From Limnohabitans sp. MMS-10A-178 (lineage in GTDB: Bacteria; Pseudomonadota; Gammaproteobacteria; Burkholderiales; Burkholderiaceae_C), in NCBI RefSeq assembly GCF_003063375.1, contig NZ_NERY01000002.1, positions 62,001 to 126,000 on the forward strand: a DNA stretch of 64,000 nt, in the 5' to 3' direction. The notes under the pieces are model-generated. The model made no database searches and was not told where the DNA came from. It saw only the letters and a program-made list of their open reading frames with translations. The position numbers were made by a program, and so were the translations under genes. This document shows, in pieces, positions 17,652 to 26,589 of the stretch (position 1 is the first letter of the stretch; each line of letters starts with the position of its first letter).

Positions 17652-18926
17652 ATGAGCCTACTCCAAGAAAAGATTTTGCTACGTGTAGATCAAGAGCGTA
17701 AGCTATTTAAGGTTCCGCGTGTTTCATTCACCTCCCAGGAAGTACTGGAGGCGGAGCGAGAAGTGATTTTTAATAAGTGCTGGCTGTACCTTGGCCACAC
17801 ATCTGAGGTCACCAAGCTGGGGCAGTTCGTTACTCGAACCGTCGGCGGACGCAATATTGTGTTTAGTCGTGACATGGAAAATAACGTTAACGCATTCCTA
17901 AATACCTGCCCGCATCGCGGCGCGACGGTTGTGCGCGACAGAGCCGGTGTCGCCAAGTCGTTCCAGTGCTTTTATCATGGATGGGTCTTCGGTATCGACG
18001 GCGGACTCAAGAGCCAGCCGGGTGTCGAGTCATATTGTGAGTCTATTAATCAAAATGGCGAGGTAGACTTGCCGCGCGTGCCGCGCCTAGAAGAATACCG
18101 CGGCTTTTGGTTCATCTGCTTCAACAAAGAAGCTGTGTCCCTTTTCGACTACCTAGGTAATGCACGCGAATATATCGACCTGGTCGTTGACCATTCCGAA
18201 GCCGGCATGGAAGTGGTGGGCGGCACGCAGGAATACAGCATCCGGGCCAACTGGAAGCTGTTGGTGGAAAATAGTATTGATGGTTACCACGCCGCTACCA
18301 CACATGCGAGCTACCTTGACTACTTGAAAGGCACCGCTGGCGCCTTAGCTGCTGTGCCCCTGAAAGGTTTCGGTGTCGACTTAGGGGGTGGGCATGCAGT
18401 GATCCAGTACTCCGCCCCTTGGGGTCGCCCGATCGCGCAATCGATTCCGGCCTGGGGTGAGACCGGCAAGCAGGATGTCGACCGCCTGCTAGCAGACCTT
18501 ACCGAACGCTTTGGGGAAGAGCGGGCAAGGCGCATCGCGCTTACCAACCGTAACCTGTTGATCTTTCCGAATCTGATCATCAACGACATCATGGCTATCA
18601 CGATTCGGACCTTTTACCCGCTCGCGCCAAACTACCAGCACATAAACGGATGGGCGCTCGCCCCGATAGGCGAGAACGAGTGGGCACGCAAGAACCGACT
18701 CGAGAACTTCCTCGAGTTCCTGGGCCCGGGAGGTTTCGCGACTCCTGATGACGTCGAAGCGTTGCAGCAGTGCCAGACGGGTTACGACAACGCCCGCGAG
18801 GCGGCATGGAACGACATTTCCAAGGGCATGGGTCGAGAGATTCCTGCTATGGACGACGAGGTGCAGATGCGCGCCTTCTGGACTCAGTGGAACCTGATGC
18901 TCAGCAACAGCAACAACCAGGATTGA
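17652..18926 (+). CDS. Aromatic-ring-hydroxylating dioxygenase, large (alpha) subunit
   Basis: 424 aa. The N-terminal Rieske [2Fe-2S] site is CPHRG...CFYHGW (Cys86, His88, Cys106, His109). The C-terminal catalytic domain has the mononuclear iron histidines in [16 protein letters not shown] (His213, His218), the electron-bridging Asp210 and a candidate iron Asp near 366-367 (ATPDDVEAL). It adds O2 to an aromatic ring, giving a cis-dihydrodiol. With the adjacent beta subunit, ferredoxin and diol dehydrogenase it resembles aromatic-carboxylate systems such as p-cumate dioxygenase. The exact substrate is not determinable. Confidence 0.9.
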   Translation: MSLLQEKILLRVDQERKLFKVPRVSFTSQEVLEAEREVIFNKCWLYLGHTSEVTKLGQFVTRTVGGRNIVFSRDMENNVNAFLNTCPHRGATVVRDRAGVAKSFQCFYHGWVFGIDGGLKSQPGVESYCESINQNGEVDLPRVPRLEEYRGFWFICFNKEAVSLFDYLGNAREYIDLVVDHSEAGMEVVGGTQEYSIRANWKLLVENSIDGYHAATTHASYLDYLKGTAGALAAVPLKGFGVDLGGGHAVIQYSAPWGRPIAQSIPAWGETGKQDVDRLLADLTERFGEERARRIALTNRNLLIFPNLIINDIMAITIRTFYPLAPNYQHINGWALAPIGENEWARKNRLENFLEFLGPGGFATPDDVEALQQCQTGYDNAREAAWNDISKGMGREIPAMDDEVQMRAFWTQWNLMLSNSNNQD

Positions 18927-18939
18927 GGAGACACGTCAC

Positions 18940-19428
18940 ATGACAACGAATTTTACACGCCCCGAGATCGAAGACTTTTTGTTCAACGAGGCAGCTCTGC
19001 TTGACGACTGGAAGCTGGAGGAATGGCTTGCACTTTTTACTGACGACGCTCGTTACCTCGTACCTGCCACCGATTTGCCAAAGGACGCGCCTCCCGAGGG
19101 CAACCTTTTTTACATCGCTGACGACTACTTTCGAATTGGAGAGCGTGTCAAGCGGCTAATGAAGAAGACAGCATTTTCCGAACAACCCAGGTCGAAGACG
19201 CGGCACCTAGTAAGTAACGTTCGCGTCTTCTCGCAATCAGCTGATCATTGTGTGGCCAATGCCGCATTCATCACAAGCCGCGCCAAGGGCGGTAACGTGG
19301 ATCTCTATGTGGGCAGCAGCGAATACACCATCGTCCGCAGGGAAGGAGCGCTGCGCATTCGATCCAAGCGCTGCACGCTCGACATGGAAGCCCTGCGCCC
19401 CCACGGCCGAATTAGCATCATCCTTTGA
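18940..19428 (+). CDS. Aromatic-ring-hydroxylating dioxygenase, small (beta) subunit
   Basis: 162 aa, SnoaL/NTF2-like fold of the beta subunits (EIEDFLFNEAALLDDWKLEEWLALFTDDARYLVPATD). The C-terminal WRI-type strand reads LRIRSKRCTLD. It completes an alpha3beta3 oxygenase with the upstream gene (13-bp gap; GGAGACA before the ATG). No catalytic residues are expected; it is structural and may influence substrate range. Confidence 0.9.
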   Translation: MTTNFTRPEIEDFLFNEAALLDDWKLEEWLALFTDDARYLVPATDLPKDAPPEGNLFYIADDYFRIGERVKRLMKKTAFSEQPRSKTRHLVSNVRVFSQSADHCVANAAFITSRAKGGNVDLYVGSSEYTIVRREGALRIRSKRCTLDMEALRPHGRISIIL

Positions 19429-19437
19429 ATGTAATAA

Positions 19438-20208
19438 ATGAAGGCATTTACAGCACATACCCATCAGAACCGCGTGGCGGTTGTTACCGGCGCCGCCCGC
19501 GGCATCGGCCTGGCCGTTGCCACTAGGCTCTCAGCAGACGGTGCGAGGCTGGTCTTGGCTGATTCCGATGAAACAGGCCTGGCCGCAGCGGTTGCATTAA
19601 TAAAGTCAATTGGCGGAGATGCCGTCGGCGTGGCAGGCGACCTATCGCAGGAGCTTGTAGCCATCGAAACCGTCCGCTCGGCAGTCGAAAACTTCGGTCG
19701 CCTCGACATACTGGTAAATAACGCTGGTGGTGGCGTGATTCTCCCTTTCCTTGAGCAGACGCCTGAATCCCTTCGCCTCACCATCGATCGAAACCTTTGG
19801 ACGGTCATTTGGTGTTGCCGCGCGGCGTTACCGGTCATGCGCAAGCAACAATATGGCCGCATAGTGAACATGGGAGCAGATTCGGTGCGCAGCGGACTTT
19901 ATGCCCACGCCGCCTACAACGCTGCGAAAGGCGGAGTACATGCCATTGGCAGCGGCTTGGCGCGCGAATTTGTGCATGACGGTATAACCGTCAACGCCAT
20001 TGCGCCGTGCGCGGTCAACACCCCCCAGTTGGTGGAACTTGTGAAAAATAACGAGGCTCTTTTAAAGAAGTTTATCGAAGTCATCCCCATGGGCCGCGCT
20101 GGCGAAATGGACGAGATCGCATCGTTCGTAAGCTATATTGCTTCTGAAGAGGCTGCCTTCATCACCGGCCAGGTCTTAAGTATCAATGGCGGGACCGCAA
20201 TGCAATGA
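19438..20208 (+). CDS. Short-chain dehydrogenase, probable cis-dihydrodiol dehydrogenase
   Basis: 256-aa SDR. NAD-binding motif TGAARGIG (17-24), NNAG (94-97), catalytic Tyr160 and Lys164 (YNAAK), and the C-terminal GQVLSINGGTAMQ typical of classical SDRs. Directly after the oxygenase subunits, it should rearomatise the cis-dihydrodiol to a catechol-type diol with NAD+ (as CmtB or BenD do). That role comes from position and family, since SDRs are versatile. Its stop codon is the first TGA of a pentanucleotide repeat. Confidence 0.82.
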   Translation: MKAFTAHTHQNRVAVVTGAARGIGLAVATRLSADGARLVLADSDETGLAAAVALIKSIGGDAVGVAGDLSQELVAIETVRSAVENFGRLDILVNNAGGGVILPFLEQTPESLRLTIDRNLWTVIWCCRAALPVMRKQQYGRIVNMGADSVRSGLYAHAAYNAAKGGVHAIGSGLAREFVHDGITVNAIAPCAVNTPQLVELVKNNEALLKKFIEVIPMGRAGEMDEIASFVSYIASEEAAFITGQVLSINGGTAMQ

Positions 20209-20239
20209 ATTGAATTGAATTGAATTGAATTGAATTGAA
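20206..20239. repeat. Pentanucleotide tandem repeat (TGAAT)6 between dehydrogenase and ferredoxin genes
   Basis: Six perfect TGAAT units (20206-20235) plus a partial TGAA. The first unit supplies the dehydrogenase stop. The array ends 9 bp before the ferredoxin ATG and fills the space where a ribosome site is expected; none is visible. Such short tandem repeats can gain or lose units by slippage. Confidence 0.9.
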
Positions 20240-20248
20240 AATTTCTTC

Positions 20249-20620
20249 ATGACCTCCGAACCTGTTTACCTCTGCCGCCTTGACGAACTTGAGAAGGACG
20301 CAATTACCGGTGGCTTGCTGCCTTGCGGGCACCGCGTCGCCATTTATATGATTGAAGGTGAGGTTTACGTCACTGACGACCGTTGTTCGCACGGTGACGC
20401 GTCACTTTCGGAGGAAGGAACCATAGATGGATGCCAGGTGGAATGTTCGTGGCATTTTGGCCGCTTTGACATCCGCACTGGCGAGCCGGTCGCAAGCCCC
20501 TGCACCCAGCCGATTCAGACCTACCGAGTTACAGTTCGAGGCGGATCGATTTACGTTGCAGTCGGAGATGCATTGCGCCTTGCACCCTCGTCTGAACTCT
20601 GTCCTGGTGAAGACGGCTGA
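20249..20620 (+). CDS. Rieske-type [2Fe-2S] ferredoxin of the dioxygenase system
   Basis: 123 aa. Rieske ligands are CSHG (Cys46, His48) and CSWHF (Cys66, His69). It carries electrons to the oxygenase alpha subunit, like CmtAd/BphF/TodB. The C-terminus is about 15 residues longer than the usual 105-110 aa. The ATG at 20249 lacks a recognisable Shine-Dalgarno because the repeat tract precedes it. The stop overlaps the MFS start by one base (TGATG). No matching ferredoxin reductase is seen in the island. Confidence 0.9.
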   Translation: MTSEPVYLCRLDELEKDAITGGLLPCGHRVAIYMIEGEVYVTDDRCSHGDASLSEEGTIDGCQVECSWHFGRFDIRTGEPVASPCTQPIQTYRVTVRGGSIYVAVGDALRLAPSSELCPGEDG

Positions 20621-21819
20621 TGTCAACGGGATCTTCCGCCTGGACGCGAGCAGCGTTGGCGATGCTGTGCGGCATATTCGCCGCCACCCAGATCGGCAAG
20701 CTCCCGCCCGCCATTCCGGCACTGCGTGAAGCCTTTGGTGCGTCGCTGGTGCAGATGGGATGGGTTGCTTCGATCTTTAATTTGGTCGCTGCTTGCGGAG
20801 GGCTTGCGACAGGTATAGTCGCGGACCGGTTTGGTCGCCGCACGCTGCTGAAGGCAGGCTTGGCTTTGCTAGGTTTTGGCGCGCTTACCGGGGTTACAGG
20901 TGACGGCTTGCCGATGCTGTTTGTGTCGCGTATTGTTGAAGGGCTTGGATTCGTGTGCATCGTCGTGGCGGCGCCTGTGCTTGTTCGCGAGTCAGTTGCT
21001 CCAGATACTCAGCGTCTTGCGCTTGGCATTTGGAGTGCCTATACCGCCACTGGCATGACGCTGATGCTGGTAATAGCGCCTTGGTCAGTGCCGGCTTTGG
21101 GCTGGCAGGGTGGCTGGTGGTTGGGTGTGGCTGGCTCGGTCGTGTTGATGGTTGTTATATGGCAGCATTTCCCCGGCGCTGGCACACGCGATAAGGGCGG
21201 TGTGCACAACGCCAGATTGCTCCATGGGTTGAACGAGCCTACTCCATGGTGCTTTGCGGCGTCTTTTGGCCTTTATACCTTCCAGTGGATGTCGTTCATG
21301 GTTTGGATGCCAACCTACCTTTTGGAGCAAGGCATTAGTCTTGAGCAGGTAAGTTCGGCGGTTGCATTAATGATTATTGTGAATGTACCCGGCAACATTG
21401 TCGGTGGCTGGCTGTTGCAGCGAGGTGTGCCAATTGCTACGTTGGTCCTTGTGTCTTCGGTGACACTCTCCGCGGCAGGATTCGCAGTTTTTGCACTTAT
21501 GCCACCAGTTGCTACTGTGATCGGACTTGGCATCCTGTTTTCATTTTTCGGTGGCATCCTTCCAGGCTCTATTTATGCCGCTGTGCCGGCTATTGCATCT
21601 CGTCACCAAAACCTCGGTGCGGTGAATGGACTTGTAGTCCAAGCGTCGAACATCGGCACGCTTGCGGGGCCGCCTTGCGCGGCTGCTCTGGCGAGCGGCA
21701 GTGGATGGCAGGCCATGGCGCCTATGTTCCTGATAGCAGGGCTGACTTGCGCAATGTTGGGTTTCGCGGGCTCTCGGGATATAGCCTTGCGCAATGTGTC
21801 AAATTCCACTGAAAAGTAA
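20620..21819 (+). CDS. MFS transporter, probable aromatic-acid permease
   Basis: 399 aa with about 12 membrane segments. The MFS signature between segments 2 and 3 reads GIVADRFGRRTLLKAG. Last gene of the plus-strand operon and translationally coupled to the ferredoxin. Together with the Liv-type importer it gives the island two uptake systems, or one import and one export route. Substrate is inferred from context only. Confidence 0.82.
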   Translation: MSTGSSAWTRAALAMLCGIFAATQIGKLPPAIPALREAFGASLVQMGWVASIFNLVAACGGLATGIVADRFGRRTLLKAGLALLGFGALTGVTGDGLPMLFVSRIVEGLGFVCIVVAAPVLVRESVAPDTQRLALGIWSAYTATGMTLMLVIAPWSVPALGWQGGWWLGVAGSVVLMVVIWQHFPGAGTRDKGGVHNARLLHGLNEPTPWCFAASFGLYTFQWMSFMVWMPTYLLEQGISLEQVSSAVALMIIVNVPGNIVGGWLLQRGVPIATLVLVSSVTLSAAGFAVFALMPPVATVIGLGILFSFFGGILPGSIYAAVPAIASRHQNLGAVNGLVVQASNIGTLAGPPCAAALASGSGWQAMAPMFLIAGLTCAMLGFAGSRDIALRNVSNSTEK

Positions 21820-22115
21820 TTCCCTAATTGACATACAAATCTTCGACGGTTTAAATTAAAGACACAAGTAATTATCAAGAAGACTTTGTTGGCCTCGCAA
21901 GTATGGATGTATCGTGAGTCGGGCTGGGCCTTACCACACTTCGGCTGAGCAGCATACAAACAGTGCCTGGCAATAATAGGTTATTGAGGAAGGCTCTTTA
22001 GCGACAATGGCGGTATTCTTCATGTATCTGTCCTGAATCAGTATGTTGATATCAGTCCAATGCAATGTCCCTGCCCACGATGAACGCTTTTAGTTTGCGA
22101 TTCATGGAATGTCTT
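21820..22115. other. Intergenic stretch between convergent catabolic operons
   Basis: 296 bp between the convergent MFS and hydratase genes. I see no intact gene and no strong terminator. The sequence has no recognised IS end and is lower in GC than the genes around it. Confidence 0.4.
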
Positions 22116-22904
22116 TCAGATGAAACGGCATGAAACGCCGCCCAGGGCCCCTACTGAAGCCTGAACCAGATCGCCAGCTGCCACTGGGACCATAGGGCCA
22201 AGTGCGCCAGACAGGATTACTTGACCTTGGCGCAGGCCCTGACCACGTTCGGCCATGGTGCGTGCCAGCCAGAAGGCTGCTCGCAAAGGATGGCCGAGGC
22301 AGGCCGCGCCGCTGCCGGTCGATACTGGCTGTCCGTTCTTCTCCATATGCATACCCAATGCGCCAAGCGATAGCTCGCCTATGGCCATAGGTTGGTCGCC
22401 GAGCACGTAAAGACCTGATGAGGCATTGTCTGCAACGGTGTCTACTAAACTGATTTTCCAGTCAGCAATAGCGCTGTCAACGATCTCGATAGCTGGCAGG
22501 GCATAACTCAAGCAAGATAGAAACTCTGAGTAGCTAGGCGCGCTGCCAGTTACATCCCGTCCGAGGACAAATGCGATCTCGGCCTCCACCTTCGGCTGCA
22601 GCAGCCTAGCGGTCGGTACGTCCTGCCCGCTGAGAAACTCCATGTCGTCGAAAAGTACTCCAAAATCGGGCTGGTTTACACCCAGTTGCTGCTGCACTGC
22701 CTTGGAGGTTAACCCCACCTTTAGGCCAACAATACGGCGGCCGGATTCCAACCGAATTCGGGTGTTTATTTCAGCGACCAAGTAAGCAGCATCGAGACTG
22801 TCAATTCCATGACTGATAGATACTGGCGGTATCGGACTGCGGTTGGCTCTTGCTAGCGCCAGCGCTTTTGCTGCCTGATGAATGGCTTCGGATTTTTGGG
22901 GCAT
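22116..22904 (-). CDS. 2-hydroxypenta-2,4-dienoate hydratase (2-oxopent-4-enoate hydratase) family
   Basis: 262 aa from the ATG at 22904 (AAGGAAAA upstream), the usual length of MhpD/DmpE/TodG-type hydratases of the fumarylacetoacetate hydrolase superfamily. Motifs: GRRIVGLKVGLTSKAVQQQLGV, PKVEAEIAFVLGRD (metal-binding E..E) and a C-terminal LSGALGPMVPVAAGD. It hydrates the dienoate released by the hydrolase to 4-hydroxy-2-oxo acid. Last gene of the minus-strand operon started by marR. The aldolase that should follow is absent. Confidence 0.9.
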   Translation of the reverse strand: MPQKSEAIHQAAKALALARANRSPIPPVSISHGIDSLDAAYLVAEINTRIRLESGRRIVGLKVGLTSKAVQQQLGVNQPDFGVLFDDMEFLSGQDVPTARLLQPKVEAEIAFVLGRDVTGSAPSYSEFLSCLSYALPAIEIVDSAIADWKISLVDTVADNASSGLYVLGDQPMAIGELSLGALGMHMEKNGQPVSTGSGAACLGHPLRAAFWLARTMAERGQGLRQGQVILSGALGPMVPVAAGDLVQASVGALGGVSCRFI

Positions 22905-22933
22905 AAGGATTTTCCTTGGGTGGTGAAAGTGGT

Positions 22934-23968
22934 TCAAGCGCTCTCTTTGCCAAGCCATCGCAGCGCATTATTCTGACGTAGCATTTTGCGAGTAGCGTCA
23001 TCCAACGCCAGTTGATCGATACGTTGTGCCGGCTCGCGGTCCATGATTGGGAACGGATAGTCTGTACCGGCTAGCACCTGCGAGGTGCCGAAGACTTTCA
23101 GCAGGATGTGGATTGTGTCTATGTCGTAAACCAGGTTGTCGACGAACAATTTCCGCACTAGCTCGCTAGGCGACTGGTCCATTAACTTGCGAATCGGAGG
23201 CAATTGCTGCCAGCCGTGTTGCAGGCGCGGCAGTAGCATCGCCAGCGAGCCGCCTCCATGGCTGAAAGCGATACGCAGCTTCGGCAAGCGTGCCAGCGTC
23301 CCAGAGGTGAGAAGCGAGGCGGCGGCGAGACCGACTTCACCAGGAAAGGCCAAGACTTGCTCAAGTAGGGGGGGGCCAACCAGCCTGTCCAAGCCCGCGG
23401 GTCGCAAGGCATGAACAAAGATTGCGGCCCCAAGAGATTCGGCTGCAACAAAGAAAGGTTCGTGTTCGCTGTGGCCAAGTGGCTTTCCATTGATGTTGCT
23501 GCCGACCTCTACACCTGCAAGCCCCAGCGCCATGCAGCGCTCTAGCTCTTTGATAGCCAGTTCTACATCTTGCATTGGTACCGCGCCCAAGCCGGTGAAG
23601 TGCGCCGGGTCGGCCTTGACCATTGCAGCTAGCTCCTCATTCATGAAAGAATTGAGCGAAAGGGCGTCATCGGCGGCAAGCCAGTAAGACAGAAGTTCTG
23701 GCATCGGCGATACCACTTGATGAGTGACACCAGTGGGCGTCATTTCCTGAAGCCGACGGCTGCTGTCCCAGCTTGAGTTGGGCACCGTGCGGTAGATGCG
23801 GCCATCTAGCATCACGTTACGGTCGCAGGCTGCAACCCCCGGCGCCATAGAAGGCCAGGCTACACTTTTGCGTTGGCCAACGTAGGCAGGGAACTGGCGC
23901 GGAACCCAGTGGGTGTGGGCATCGACTAAGCCGCAATCGCAGTCAGCACTCTGTAAAACGGCGCTCAC
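22934..23968 (-). CDS. Amidohydrolase-family decarboxylase (ACMSD-like)
   Basis: 344-aa Amidohydrolase_2 protein. Metal ligands: DAHTH (His18, His20), a mid-sequence FVHALRP, FSHGGG and GTDYPFP, the pattern of ACMSD and related non-oxidative decarboxylases. In this cluster the likely job is removing the ring carboxylate from the meta-cleavage product, the step done by CmtD in p-cumate degradation, before the hydrolase acts. That is inference from pathway order; a hydrolytic role is possible. It overlaps the 72-aa gene by 4 bp. Confidence 0.82.
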   Translation of the reverse strand: MSAVLQSADCDCGLVDAHTHWVPRQFPAYVGQRKSVAWPSMAPGVAACDRNVMLDGRIYRTVPNSSWDSSRRLQEMTPTGVTHQVVSPMPELLSYWLAADDALSLNSFMNEELAAMVKADPAHFTGLGAVPMQDVELAIKELERCMALGLAGVEVGSNINGKPLGHSEHEPFFVAAESLGAAIFVHALRPAGLDRLVGPPLLEQVLAFPGEVGLAAASLLTSGTLARLPKLRIAFSHGGGSLAMLLPRLQHGWQQLPPIRKLMDQSPSELVRKLFVDNLVYDIDTIHILLKVFGTSQVLAGTDYPFPIMDREPAQRIDQLALDDATRKMLRQNNALRWLGKESA

Positions 23969-24183
23969 TTATTAAGTACCTTTGCTAGATTTGCATTCAA
24001 TAACATTACTTGGCCGTCGCGCATCGTCACCGGGTAATTTCGCAACTTATGCTCGCTTGGCAAAGAATCCAGTTGCGCCAGTCGGATCGGCCGGGTGCCC
24101 GTGGCAAGCACAAGCCGGTCCCACGATAATTCGGCCTCGACGTTTACTGAGTTTTGTTTTTTTGCTCTCACGGGATTGTTCAT
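23965..24183 (-). CDS. 72-aa protein of unknown function, possible ferredoxin-reductase remnant
   Basis: Coupled at both ends by ATGA overlaps (with the extradiol dioxygenase and the decarboxylase), so it is probably translated. Residues 17-41 (VEAELSWDRLVLATGTRPIRL) resemble the FAD-domain stretch of oxygenase-coupled ferredoxin reductases (yDkLvlATGarPr.L). The rest (YPVTMRDGQVMLLNANLAKVL) is not recognised. It lacks any complete nucleotide-binding motif. Either a degenerate reductase piece or a small accessory subunit of the dioxygenase. Confidence 0.45.
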   Translation of the reverse strand: MNNPVRAKKQNSVNVEAELSWDRLVLATGTRPIRLAQLDSLPSEHKLRNYPVTMRDGQVMLLNANLAKVLNK

Positions 24184-25247
24184 GTTGTCTGATAAACGGC
24201 AAACACTTTGTTTGAGTTGAAGATGTGTGTTTCAATGAAATTGCTCCATTCGAGCTTTGCCCCCAACTCCTCCATCGCCCCTAACATCGGGCACCAGTTC
24301 AGCAGTTCCTGCTGACCCGCGGCCTCGAAGTCCTCCGTTCGGGCGCTGCGCCAGCAAGCGTAATCGCCATCTACCAATGCGCGGTAAAGGTTACGGTCGG
24401 CCGGGGTGTCTGGTCGCAGACGCCATGTACTGTCACACATGAACGCATGCGACCAGCTGGAAGATGCCACAACGGCCACACGCCAAGGCGAATCGCGCAG
24501 AATTCGCGCGGTGGCGGCACCCATATCCATGCATCGTTTAGGAGACGGCCCGGGCGGGTCCAGATCGAGTGGCTTACCAAAATCAGTCATGAATCCTCGA
24601 GCTGAGATCACTTTTCGACCATAGCAATTGATTGGAACTGCAATGGTGGGATAGTCCCACCCCACCCGGTCATAGTCCAAGTAAAGGATCGCGTTGGTGA
24701 AAGCATGTGCAAGGCTTTCATGATGCAGAGGCTTATAAGCATAGGCTATGTCGAAGTCAGCTTCGATCAGACCGCTTACTAGGTGCTTAGCAATATCGCG
24801 CCGACCGCGGAGGCGGTAGTGCTTGTCCAAGTTCTCGCCCCAAGCATTGGGCTTGCCGCTCATCATTGAGGATCCGATCGCGTGCCGCCACGGGTAGACG
24901 TCCATGTCGTCATACGCGCAAACGGTGAAGGGCGGGATCACGTCTTCCTTGAAGTTCTCGTACTGGTCGTCGCCCCAGATCAACACTACATCGGGGTTGA
25001 AATCGTCAAGTGCCTTTCGAACCTTTCGGAACTGTTCCACTAAGGCAGCGCGATGAATAGAAGCAGCTGCCACGCCTTGGTCGCTGCCCCACTCGGCCTG
25101 CGCGGCTGCTGGCCAGTTTTCGGGGGACTTCACACTAATCGGAATACCCGGGTCGGCTAGCGTCATACGAAGGATGGCCGCCATTGACGGGTCTGGAGAT
25201 GCTAAAGGAGGATAGTGGGATAGGCCCAATCCGAGAATTTCCGCCAT
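24180..25247 (-). CDS. Class III (LigB-type) extradiol ring-cleavage dioxygenase
   Basis: 355 aa. The catalytic LigB fold begins ILGLGLSHYPPL (early iron-ligand His) and continues with DVVLIWGDDQYENF, LHHESLAHAFTNAILYLDYD, and VVASSSWSHAFMCDSTW. It inserts O2 into a catechol-type diol using Fe(II). A TTG upstream at 25259 is possible, but the ATG at 25247 follows GGAA at good spacing. It supplies the ring-opening step between the dehydrogenase and the decarboxylase. Class assignment is good; the cleaved bond is inferred. Confidence 0.85.
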   Translation of the reverse strand: MAEILGLGLSHYPPLASPDPSMAAILRMTLADPGIPISVKSPENWPAAAQAEWGSDQGVAAASIHRAALVEQFRKVRKALDDFNPDVVLIWGDDQYENFKEDVIPPFTVCAYDDMDVYPWRHAIGSSMMSGKPNAWGENLDKHYRLRGRRDIAKHLVSGLIEADFDIAYAYKPLHHESLAHAFTNAILYLDYDRVGWDYPTIAVPINCYGRKVISARGFMTDFGKPLDLDPPGPSPKRCMDMGAATARILRDSPWRVAVVASSSWSHAFMCDSTWRLRPDTPADRNLYRALVDGDYACWRSARTEDFEAAGQQELLNWCPMLGAMEELGAKLEWSNFIETHIFNSNKVFAVYQTT

Positions 25248-25292
25248 TGATGTTTCCAATTCTTCAAGGTTAGTAATTTTGCTGCGTCTAGC

Positions 25293-25892
25293 TTAGGCAG
25301 CGCGGGATTTCTTTTCGTTCTTGTCTGCGGTGCGTTCGCGCTCCTGCTCGTCATTGATTGACTCGAGCAGCTCCCTGAGCAAACTAACCAGCTGGATTCG
25401 CTTCTCGCGGGAAAGTCCGTACATCAGCCGCTCCAGCCTACGCCAGTGGTTTGGTAGGTGTTTGGCCAGGAATTCCTTGCCCGCCGGCGTAAGCGCGGCC
25501 AAGAGCCATCGCTGGTCCAACGCGTTTAGCTTGCGCTGGACAAGTCCGCGTTCGATAAGACTATTTATATTGCCTGATAGGTTTGTCGGCTTTACCACCA
25601 GCATGGCTGCCAGTGCGCCCATGGTAGTGGGCTGGCCAGTACGCTGCAGAACTGTAAGTATGTTGAACTGCAGGGGCGACAACCCTATGCCGGCCACTTC
25701 TTCGGATTGATCGCGGTCAAGCACCGCAAATGCTCGGTACAGGCCTAGCAACACCCAAAGGGCTGTCCCGTCCAGGGCCTTATCAAGGGCGGCTGCCACC
25801 GAGACTTGGTCGCTAAGGTGCGAAAACTGCACATCCTCCAAATCCACCTCTATCTCACACTCAATTTGGGTAACTGGATTTGTTTTTTTCAT
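25293..25892 (-). CDS. MarR-family transcriptional regulator
   Basis: 199 aa. The winged-helix core (LSPLQFNILTVLQRTGQPTTMGALAAMLVVKPTNLSGNINSLIERGLVQRKLNALDQRWLLAALTPAGKEFL) is flanked by a longer than usual acidic N-terminus and a charged C-terminus. First gene of the minus-strand operon (marR, ligB-type, 72-aa, decarboxylase, hydratase). MarR proteins in aromatic pathways are often relieved by the substrate or its CoA ester (family knowledge). Confidence 0.9.
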   Translation of the reverse strand: MKKTNPVTQIECEIEVDLEDVQFSHLSDQVSVAAALDKALDGTALWVLLGLYRAFAVLDRDQSEEVAGIGLSPLQFNILTVLQRTGQPTTMGALAAMLVVKPTNLSGNINSLIERGLVQRKLNALDQRWLLAALTPAGKEFLAKHLPNHWRRLERLMYGLSREKRIQLVSLLRELLESINDEQERERTADKNEKKSRAA

Positions 25893-25897
25893 AGTAT

Positions 25898-25910
25898 TTC
25901 ATTTAATGAA
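25898..25910. promoter_or_regulatory. Candidate MarR operator
   Basis: A perfect palindrome with 6-bp arms, TTCATT t AATGAA, lies 6 bp upstream of the marR ATG. A site there would block translation initiation or the promoter and give autoregulation. Position and symmetry support it; no second copy was found upstream of the plus-strand operon. Confidence 0.45.
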
Positions 25911-26123
25911 CAAATATTATTTCGCATAAGGGGCAACTGAATAAGACAATAAGTGTAAAAGTCAAAATGCAGTTGCGGGTAAACCCGCTTATAGGGAAAA
26001 ATAATTATTCATAAATTGAAATACTTATCAAAGTCCAAAACTTACTTTTAAACACCAAAAGTATGAAGGATCGAAAATTTTTTAAAGTCGTAATGAGAAC
26101 ACTCGTCGGAATGACAAGCCAAC
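25911..26123. other. AT-rich upstream region of the marR operon
   Basis: About 210 bp, strongly AT-rich, presumably containing the marR-operon promoter. I cannot single out hexamers with confidence. Its right end carries the 5-bp CCAAC target duplicate (26119-26123) of the neighbouring insertion sequence. Confidence 0.4.
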
Positions 26124-26187
26124 TGAGTTAGCCCCCTGAATGACAGTTCCATCGGTATTCCTTAAACTAACAACTAGGAATACGACT

Positions 26188-26589
26188 ATGGATATGACTA
26201 TGTCATCAATAAGACCTAACAGGGTGGAAGTGGTCACCAGTGTTCAGCGCCGCAGGCGCTGGACCCCGGAGCAAAAGCTTGAAATCGTCAAACAAACTAA
26301 TGAACCAGGCAGCTCTGTGTCTTTGGTGGCCCGCCAGCATGGATTAACTGCAGCCCAGTTGTTTCAGTGGCGCAAAGCTTATTTGGAAGGTTCTTTGGTC
26401 GCAGTCGGTGCCAATGAAACCGTTGTCCCAGCCTCTGAACTTCAAGAGGCCATGAGGCGCATTAAACAACTTGAAGGTGCGCTTGGCCGCAAGACTCTGG
26501 AGAACGAGATTCTCAAGGAGGCTGTGGACTTTGCCAAAGCAAAAAAGTGGATTGTGCGCTCGCCTGTATTGCCCGGGGACGAGCAGTAA
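26188..26589 (+). CDS. IS2-group transposase OrfA
   Basis: 133 aa from the ATG at 26188, 7 bp after AGGAA. N-terminal HTH region ([45 protein letters not shown]) plus a coiled coil ([30 protein letters not shown]), as in IS2 OrfA. The slip site A_AAA_AAG at 26541-26547 in its last quarter leads to the OrfAB fusion. Confidence 0.92.
   Translation: MDMTMSSIRPNRVEVVTSVQRRRRWTPEQKLEIVKQTNEPGSSVSLVARQHGLTAAQLFQWRKAYLEGSLVAVGANETVVPASELQEAMRRIKQLEGALGRKTLENEILKEAVDFAKAKKWIVRSPVLPGDEQ
26541..26547 (+). promoter_or_regulatory. Programmed -1 frameshift slip site of the IS2-group element
   Basis: A_AAA_AAG in the orfA frame (GCA AAA AAG TGG). orfB lies in the -1 frame and opens at a GTG overlapping the last base of the heptamer. 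Same signal as in the IS3 element at 8104. Confidence 0.75.

Noticed and set aside
21820-22115. Degenerate transposase or regulator between the convergent catabolic operons
   Set aside because: No frame longer than a few dozen codons with recognisable motifs, and no IS ends were found.
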